Of a stretch of DNA of 48,628 bases, positions 43,375-48,628 are shown one piece after another. The stretch lies in contig NZ_FCON02000058.1 in the NCBI RefSeq assembly GCF_001544535.1, positions 1-48,628 on the forward strand. The letters are read 5' to 3'. Under the pieces are notes generated by a model. It saw only the letters and a list, made by a program, of their open reading frames with translations, did no database searches and was not told the origin of the DNA. Every line of letters starts with the position of its first letter. Within the stretch, counting starts at the first letter, position 1. The position numbers and the translations under genes were made by a program. The stretch comes from Caballeronia choica (lineage in GTDB: Bacteria; Pseudomonadota; Gammaproteobacteria; Burkholderiales; Burkholderiaceae).

Positions 43375-43606
43375 CCGTTTGATGCGCTCGGGCTTCTATG
43401 GAACTTGTTTTCTTATTGGTTTATTGGCTCTGCCCCTGTCCGGGGCGGGACTCACTTTCTTTGCTGCTGCAAAGAAAGTAAGCAAAGAAAGCAGCTTTCC
43501 ACCGCCAATCCTTGCCATGCACCTCCAGACCGCTCCCTCGGAGTGGTCCAACCGGGGGAGTGTCGTTAGCGGGGTTTCCTCGTTGTTGGCATGTAGAAGA
43601 GGTACG
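43375..43606. repeat. Left arm of a 232-bp inverted repeat
   Basis: By hand alignment this arm and the reverse complement of 43831-44062 share 218 of 232 positions without gaps. It contains a perfect hairpin ACTTTCTTTGC-TGCT-GCAAAGAAAGT (43454-43479) and a nearby CCTGTCCGGGGCGGG. Frames through it encode short peptides ending in AAAKKVSK that I regard as spurious. I recall this sequence as a dispersed intergenic repeat in Paraburkholderia-like genomes, unverified. It begins about 50 bp after the nasA stop. Confidence 0.85.
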
Positions 43607-43830
43607 GGCGTCGCACCGCTATACGAAGTGGACCAGCAGTCATACATCCGGCCTCGCGCTACGCGCTCACCCGTCAGGCAAAACCGAGACCCAACGCCCA
43701 TCGCAATATCACCATCCTACGTTCGTGCTTGCTGCATGCTTCAATTCACCGCTTAACGACCTGTCGTCGGGCACGCAGTGCCATGACGGATGAATGACTG
43801 CTGTTCCACTCCCTGTCGCGGTGCGAGGTG

Positions 43831-44062
43831 CGTGCCTTTTCTACATGCCAACAACGATGAAACTCCGCTAACGACACTCCCCCGGTTGGACCACTCCGAG
43901 GGAACGGGCTAGCGGGGCGTGGCAAGGATTGGCGTTGGAAAGCTGCTTTCTTTGCTTACTTTCTTTGCAGCAGCAAAGAAAGTGAGTCCCGCCCCGGACA
44001 GGGGCAGAGCAAATAAACCAATAAGAATACAAGTTCCATAGAAGCCCAAGCGCATCAAACGG
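43831..44062. repeat. Right arm of the 232-bp inverted repeat
   Basis: This is the inverted copy of 43375-43606, separated from it by a 224-bp spacer without a credible gene. It holds the same 26-base hairpin at 43958-43983. The spacer has no transposase, and no target duplication was seen at the outer ends. From 44063 to 44274 lies the presumed promoter of the next operon, with an AT-rich stretch (TTGATAAAAAATGAACATT) at about 44201-44219. Confidence 0.85.
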
Positions 44063-44274
44063 TGTAAACAACAACCCCACCCACCCAAGCGCCAGCGACC
44101 CCCCTCCGGTCGCGAAGGCGAACTCGAAGGCTTACAAACTCTTCCCCGGCGAGACTAGGACATACTTGCACGATGCGCCGACATCCGCATAAGCCCTACA
44201 TTGATAAAAAATGAACATTCTGGCTACGCGCAATCGCGCACCATGGCATCACTGTCACTCGCGAGCAAACCGCC

Positions 44275-44892
44275 ATGAGCAAAAGCGCGCCTCAAACCCA
44301 CTTTACCCGCCTCGATCAAACCACCCGCGAAGACTGGCAGATCCTCGGCGGTGAATTTATCAGTCTCACGCGCGGCTTGCCCGAGCGCATCGTCGAGCAC
44401 CTGAATCTGCTGCATGGCGACTTTGGCGGCTTCCCGATCGACCGCTACACGCACTCGCTGCAAACGGCGACGCTGGCACTGCGCGACGGACGGGATGAAG
44501 AATACGTCGTCTGCGCACTCCTGCACGATATCGGCGATACGCTCGGCAGCTTCAATCACCCGGACGTGGCCGCGACCATCCTGCAGCCCTTCGTCTCCGA
44601 CGAAAACTACTGGATGGTCAAGCACCACGGCATCTTCCAGGGACATTATTTCTTTCACCACGTGGGCATGGATCGCAACCTGCGCGACCAGTTCAAAGAC
44701 CACCCGTGCTACGCGCGCACGGAAGAATTCTGCGCGATATACGACAACCCCGCATTCGACCCGAACGGCGAAACCCTGCCGATCAGCGAGTTCGAACCCA
44801 TGCTGCGGCGCGTCTTCGCCAAGCCGCGCAAGAGCGTGTACAAGTCGGCGATGAAGCCAGCCACGCAAACCGAAGACCGTCCCGCAATCTGA
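44275..44892 (+). CDS. HD-domain protein, possibly PhnZ/MIOX-like diiron enzyme
   Basis: A 205-aa HD-superfamily protein. The metal ligands in view are H60 (DRYTHSLQTATLALRDG), H84-D85 (ALLHDIGDTLG) and downstream His in MVKHHGIFQGHYFFHH. The His pair after the HD motif is what separates diiron oxygenases such as PhnZ from simple phosphohydrolases, so an oxygenase role is possible but unproven. The ATG at 44275 overlaps the stop of an 11-codon upstream frame (ATGA). It is the first gene of a four-gene, same-strand set with a class II aldolase-like protein 12 bp downstream. Confidence 0.82.
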   Translation: MSKSAPQTHFTRLDQTTREDWQILGGEFISLTRGLPERIVEHLNLLHGDFGGFPIDRYTHSLQTATLALRDGRDEEYVVCALLHDIGDTLGSFNHPDVAATILQPFVSDENYWMVKHHGIFQGHYFFHHVGMDRNLRDQFKDHPCYARTEEFCAIYDNPAFDPNGETLPISEFEPMLRRVFAKPRKSVYKSAMKPATQTEDRPAI

Positions 44893-44904
44893 GAACCGAG
44901 GATC

Positions 44905-45669
44905 ATGATGACTATCCAGCAACCTTCCGCCATCCAGAGTGAAGTCTCCGCCGAAGAGTGGCAATTGCGAGTCGACCTCGCAGCGTGCTATCGGCTCGTC
45001 GCGCAGTATGGATGGACCGACCTGGTCTTCACCCACATCAGCGCCCGCGTGCCCGGCCCGGAGCATCATTTCCTGATCAACCCCTATGGGCTGATGTTCG
45101 ATGAGATCACCGCGTCCAGTCTCATCAAGGTCGACCAGCACTGCAACAAGTTGAGCGACAGTCCGTATGCCGTGAATCCTGCCGGTTTCACGATCCACAG
45201 CAGCATTCACGCTGGCCGCCACGACGTAGGCTGCGTGCTGCACACCCACACGCGGGCCGGTGTCGGGGTGAGCGCCCAAAAGGCAGGGGTTCTGCCGATC
45301 AGCCAGCAATCGACCTTCGTGCTGTCTTCGCTTGCTTACCACGACTATGAAGGCGTCGCCCTGCGTGAAGACGAGAAGCCGCGCTTGCAGGCGGACCTCG
45401 GGAATGCCACCTTCATGATGTTGCGCAACCACGGTCTGCTGACGGTGGGCAAAACCGTGTCCGATGCTTTCCTCGCCATGTACCTGTTCGAGACCACGTG
45501 CCAGATCCAGCTCGCGGCGCAGTCGGGCGGCGCGGAACTGCTTCGCGTGGATCAGGGAATCGTCGATGGTGCGATGGACTCGGTCAAGGCGCAAGCGGTG
45601 GACGGCTCGTTCGTCTGGCCGGCACTGCTGCGCAAGCTCGACCGCATCGACGCAAGCTACAGACAGTAA
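44905..45669 (+). CDS. Class II aldolase/adducin family protein
   Basis: A 254-aa protein of the zinc-dependent class II aldolase fold. It has LRVDLAACYRLVAQYGWTDLVFTHISARVPGPEHHFLINPYGLMFDEITASSLIKVD, the zinc His pair in VGCVLHTHTRAGVGVSAQK and the third His in FMMLRNHGLLTVGKTVSDAF. Members include fuculose-phosphate aldolase, ribulose-phosphate epimerase and decarboxylases, but this branch is uncharacterised and often sits in catabolic clusters. The catalytic Glu seen in true sugar-phosphate aldolases is not obvious. It lies 12 bp after the HD gene and 37 bp before the ligase, in one operon. Confidence 0.87.
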   Translation: MMTIQQPSAIQSEVSAEEWQLRVDLAACYRLVAQYGWTDLVFTHISARVPGPEHHFLINPYGLMFDEITASSLIKVDQHCNKLSDSPYAVNPAGFTIHSSIHAGRHDVGCVLHTHTRAGVGVSAQKAGVLPISQQSTFVLSSLAYHDYEGVALREDEKPRLQADLGNATFMMLRNHGLLTVGKTVSDAFLAMYLFETTCQIQLAAQSGGAELLRVDQGIVDGAMDSVKAQAVDGSFVWPALLRKLDRIDASYRQ

Positions 45670-45706
45670 GACCGACGCCCGCCATTTTCATTACCGAAGA
45701 GACATC

Positions 45707-47341
45707 ATGACCGCCCGCCACTGGCTTGCCTCGTATGGCAGCATTCCCGCCGAGATCGACGCCGACGCTCACGCCTCGATCGTCTCCCTGACCGATGACG
45801 CGATGATCCGATTCGCCGACAAGACCGCTTTCGTCTGCGCCGGCCAGAAGTTCACCTTTGCCGAGATCGACGCTCTTTCACGCGACTTCTGCGCTTACCT
45901 GCAAAGCGTCGGCGTGAAGAAGGGCGACCGCGTCGCCGTGATGCTGCCCAATATCGCGGCGTTCCCCATCGCGTTTCTGGGGATCATCCGAGCGGGCGCT
46001 GTGCAGGTCAACGTCAACCCGCTCTACACGTCTCGCGAACTCGAGCACCAGCTCAGCGACTCGGGTAGCGAGCGCATCGTGATCTATGGGGACGCGCTGC
46101 CCACGCTGGCTGCAATCATCGCGAACACGCCCGTGCGGCATGTGCTGATCGCGGGCCGTCCCTCGGCTGGCGATGCGCTCGGCGCAGAGATGCCCGTCGA
46201 TGGATTCGACGATGCGGTCACGTTGCGCACTGCGCTCGCGAAAGGCAACACGCTGCAACGCGAGCCGGTAGCCGTGTCGGGCGACGACCTGCTGTTCCTT
46301 CAATACACGGGCGGCACCACCGGGCTGTCCAAGGGCGCGGCGCTGTCGCATCGCAATCTGGTCGCCAATACCGAGCAGTTCAAAGCCTTCATGTCGGACG
46401 CGATGCGTCCGGGCGAGGAGGTCATCGTCACCGCGATTCCGCTTTATCACATCTTCGCGCTGATGGTGAACTTCATCACCTACTTCTCGGTTGGCGCGGA
46501 GAACTGGATGGTGGCGAATCCGCGCGATGGCGCCGATTTCCTGGCCACGCTCAAGGCGGCGCGGCCCTCCGTCTTCTTCGGTGTGAACACGCTGTACGCC
46601 AGCCTGATCCAGCATCCGCAACTTCCCGAAGTCGACTGGTCGCGCCTGCGTCTGTCCGGCGGCGGCGGCGCGGCGATCGTGCGCACCGTCTCCGAGCGGT
46701 GGAAGGCCATCACGGGCAGCTTCATCCGTGAGGGCTACGGTTTGTCGGAGACATCGCCGGTGCTCTCGTTCAATCCGCAATTCATCGACGAGTTCAACGG
46801 GACCACGGGCTTGCCGCTGCCGTCGACGGACGTCAAGTTGCTGGACGAGAAGGACCAGGAGGTTGCCGAAGGTGGGTCTGGCGAGATTTGCGTGAAGGGC
46901 CCGCAGGTGATGCGTGGCTATTGGGAGAAGCCCGAGGCGAACGCATCGGCCTTTACGGCGGACGGTTACTTTCGCACGGGCGACATCGGCGTGTTCGACG
47001 CCAACGGGTATCTGAAGATCGTCGACCGCAAGAAGGACATGATCATCGTCTCGGGATTCAACGTCTATCCCAATGAGGTCGAAGATGTCGCCACTGCGTG
47101 CCCCGGTGTGGCCGAATGCGCCTGCATTGGCGTGCCCGACGAGAAGACGGGCGAAGCGGTCGCGCTCTTTGTCGTCAAGGCGCCGGAGAGCGCGCTGACC
47201 GAACAGGACGTGATCGCCCACTGCCGCGCGGGCATGGTGGCCTACAAGGTGCCAAAGATCGTGCACATCGTCGAGGCGCTGCCGAAGTCGGCCGTCGGCA
47301 AGATCCTGCGGCGTGAGCTGCGCCAGCCGAGCGCCCGCTGA
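45707..47341 (+). CDS. Long-chain-type acyl-CoA ligase (AMP-binding)
   Basis: A 544-aa adenylate-forming ligase resembling FadD. The P-loop is LQYTGGTTGLSKGAALSHRN. The A5 motif is REGYGLSETSPVLSFNP; also present are GYFRTGDIGVFDANGYLKIVDRKKDMIIVSGFNVYPNEVED and the catalytic lysine in SAVGKILRREL. It forms the CoA ester of a fatty or other carboxylic acid. The ATG at 45707 follows ACCGAAGAGACATC. The longer frame beginning at 45464 inside the aldolase gene is not credible. It is the third gene of the operon; with the HD and aldolase-like proteins it suggests breakdown of an unusual acid, substrate unknown. Confidence 0.9.
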   Translation: MTARHWLASYGSIPAEIDADAHASIVSLTDDAMIRFADKTAFVCAGQKFTFAEIDALSRDFCAYLQSVGVKKGDRVAVMLPNIAAFPIAFLGIIRAGAVQVNVNPLYTSRELEHQLSDSGSERIVIYGDALPTLAAIIANTPVRHVLIAGRPSAGDALGAEMPVDGFDDAVTLRTALAKGNTLQREPVAVSGDDLLFLQYTGGTTGLSKGAALSHRNLVANTEQFKAFMSDAMRPGEEVIVTAIPLYHIFALMVNFITYFSVGAENWMVANPRDGADFLATLKAARPSVFFGVNTLYASLIQHPQLPEVDWSRLRLSGGGGAAIVRTVSERWKAITGSFIREGYGLSETSPVLSFNPQFIDEFNGTTGLPLPSTDVKLLDEKDQEVAEGGSGEICVKGPQVMRGYWEKPEANASAFTADGYFRTGDIGVFDANGYLKIVDRKKDMIIVSGFNVYPNEVEDVATACPGVAECACIGVPDEKTGEAVALFVVKAPESALTEQDVIAHCRAGMVAYKVPKIVHIVEALPKSAVGKILRRELRQPSAR

Positions 47342-47511
47342 CTGGCAACGAGTGACAACGGCGCGAGCATCAAAGGCTATGGCATGGCGATGCTCGTGCG
47401 CGATTTCCTCCTGCGGGGGCCGTGCGCCACCCGCAATACGTTCTCATCGACGTGGTCCTGTCGATCTCCATCATTCAACCCGGGCCACGCGCCCAAAAGA
47501 GGAATACACAC

Positions 47512-48558
47512 GTGGACGTTTCGAAACGAATCGTGATACATGGCGCCGGCTCGGTCGGATGCTATATCGGCGGCTGGCTGGCCGCGGCCGGGCTGCCGGT
47601 GACTTTTCTCGGGCGGCCGGGCATTCAGCGCGAAATCGCCGCCAACGGCATGCTGCTCACCGATCAGGAAGGACGGCAACACAGGTTCGAGCCTGGCGAA
47701 GTCGACTATCGCACGGACCCTCAAGTCCTTTCCGAAGCCACGCTCATTCTCGTGACGGTCAAGAGCGAAGGGACGCCGGACGCGATTGCGGAAATCCAGC
47801 GTCATGCGCGCGAAGGCGTGCCCGTCGTCAGCCTGCAGAACGGCGTGCGCAATGTTGCCACGTTGCGTGACGGCCTGGGCGAGGCGCGTGTGATTGCGGG
47901 CATGGTGCCCTTCAATGTCGCTCACACCAAGGCAGGCCACTGGCACCGCGGCACGAGCGGGGAGCTGCATGTCGAACACGGTCCGCTGCTGGACATCTAT
48001 GTGCCCTGGTTCGAGAAGGCGGGATTGCCGCTGCTGCGGATGGCCGATGTCGTCGGGACACAATGGGGCAAGCTGCTGCTGAACCTCAACAATCCGATCA
48101 ATGCGCTGTCCGGCCGGCCGCTTCGCGCGCAGCTTGGCGAGTCGGGTTATCGGCAGTGCCTTGCGCTGTGCATCGAGGAGGCCTTGCAATGCATGACTGA
48201 CGCAGGCATCGCGCTGCCCGCGGATATCGGGCTGGTCCCACCCGCCGAAATGATCGGCCTGCTTCGCCTGCCGGATGAAGACTATGCGCGACTCGTCGGT
48301 GAGCGGCACAAGATCGATGAGCAAGCGCGCTCATCGATGTGGGAAGACCTCGAGCAAGGGCGTCCGACCGAGATCGAGTATCTGAGTGGCGAAATCGTCG
48401 CTCTGGCGGCGTCGCTCGGACGCGAGGCACCGTTCAATGCGAAAGCGAGGACGCTGATACGGGCGGCCGAGCAAGGCGGGCGTCGTGACTGGACGGGTCT
48501 GGAACTGCTTCAGCAATTCAAGGATGCCGGCAAGATTGCCGGTGACGCGGACCGGTAA
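47512..48558 (+). CDS. 2-dehydropantoate 2-reductase (PanE/ApbA) family protein
   Basis: A 348-aa NADPH-dependent reductase of the ketopantoate reductase family. The N-terminal Rossmann motif is RIVIHGAGSVGCYIGGWLAAAG; TLILVTVKSEGT, VVSLQNGVRN and the segment TQWGKLLLNLNNPINALSG carry the catalytic lysine and substrate Asn. The GTG at 47512 follows AAAAGAGGAATACACAC; the frame can be extended upstream but without a better site. Length and C-terminus (about 40 residues longer than PanE) suggest a paralogue with another 2-oxo-acid substrate. It is the last gene of the operon, 170 bp after the ligase, with a hairpin 39 bp past its stop. Confidence 0.85.
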   Translation: MDVSKRIVIHGAGSVGCYIGGWLAAAGLPVTFLGRPGIQREIAANGMLLTDQEGRQHRFEPGEVDYRTDPQVLSEATLILVTVKSEGTPDAIAEIQRHAREGVPVVSLQNGVRNVATLRDGLGEARVIAGMVPFNVAHTKAGHWHRGTSGELHVEHGPLLDIYVPWFEKAGLPLLRMADVVGTQWGKLLLNLNNPINALSGRPLRAQLGESGYRQCLALCIEEALQCMTDAGIALPADIGLVPPAEMIGLLRLPDEDYARLVGERHKIDEQARSSMWEDLEQGRPTEIEYLSGEIVALAASLGREAPFNAKARTLIRAAEQGGRRDWTGLELLQQFKDAGKIAGDADR

Positions 48559-48596
48559 GGAACGCGGACTCACGTAACGCTTCGGAATTGACCAAA

Positions 48597-48628
48597 GTCC
48601 GGCGCCTGCCGCAAGGCAGGCGCCGGAC
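48597..48628 (+). terminator. Strong hairpin at the window end, probable terminator
   Basis: A perfect 14-bp stem: GTCCGGCGCCTGCC, loop GCAA, GGCAGGCGCCGGAC. The GCAA is a GNRA tetraloop, which makes the hairpin very stable. The T-run expected after it would lie beyond the window. Its place after the reductase gene fits the end of the 44.3-48.6 kb operon. Confidence 0.75.

Noticed and set aside
43454-43479. Hairpin considered as part of a CRISPR or attachment site
   Set aside because: Only two inverted copies exist with a 224-bp spacer and no cas, integrase or tRNA gene nearby.
43361-43756. 131-codon frame with a hydrophobic start inside the left repeat arm
   Set aside because: It is read through the inverted repeat (FFAAAKKVSK); the mirror copy at 43868-44080 gives another frame, as expected for a spurious ORF from a dispersed repeat.

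Overview
The window reads as chromosomal DNA of a Burkholderiaceae bacterium, most likely Paraburkholderia, Caballeronia or a close relative. The grounds are its high GC content and strongly GC-biased codons, a nitrate reductase fused to a CysJ-like flavoprotein, the density of AraC/LysR/Crp regulators, and an intergenic repeat I associate from memory with these genomes. No complete insertion sequence, phage, CRISPR array, rRNA or tRNA was recognised. The gene content is accessory metabolism, with several decayed or incomplete loci.

Layout. 1-5 kb: the end of an MFS exporter, a lone pseudouridine-5'-phosphate glycosidase and a large GH63-like glucosidase. 5-11.6 kb: a signalling/stress block. 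It holds a response regulator fused to a thioredoxin-reductase-like flavoprotein, an overlapping histidine kinase with a cyclic-nucleotide-binding-type sensor, an EF-G paralogue with an altered G4 motif, and two small proteins. 11.7-17.2 kb: the most coherent module. An MFS carrier, a beta-keto acid cleavage enzyme (BKACE) and an L-carnitine-dehydrogenase-like enzyme are read leftwards. A Crp/Fnr regulator follows, and a hotdog thioesterase plus an SDR are read divergently. Two 20-bp palindromes (TGTCG-N6-YGACA) lie exactly 64.5 bp before the MFS and thioesterase start codons. They look like the operators of this regulator, and the set looks like a dedicated route for a beta-hydroxy acid.

17.5-28 kb: a Vgb-type beta-propeller, a 33-codon relic of a chemotaxis receptor, a mutarotase-like protein and an orphan sugar-binding protein whose permease and ATPase genes are absent. 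Then come a DUF1479 oxygenase with divergent AraC regulator, an NDH-2-like flavoprotein, an OmpA-like lipoprotein and about 1 kb of decayed sequence. 28-34 kb: AraC plus threonine aldolase, a CGNR zinc-finger protein divergent from an Asp-nucleophile alpha/beta hydrolase, and LysR divergent from DoxX.

33.5-38.6 kb: an AraC regulator divergent from acyl-CoA synthetase, a frameshifted beta-carbonic anhydrase and HMG-CoA lyase. This resembles a leucine/isovalerate cluster without its dehydrogenase, hydratase and carboxylase. 38.6-43.3 kb: nasA-cysJ fusion behind a leader that contains an A1/G4 hexaloop hairpin and an intrinsic terminator, the architecture of NasR/NasT (ANTAR) antitermination. 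43.4-44.1 kb: a pair of 232-bp inverted repeats. 44.3-48.6 kb: an apparent operon of unknown purpose (HD-domain protein, class II aldolase-like protein, acyl-CoA ligase, ketopantoate-reductase-like protein) closed by a strong hairpin at the window edge.
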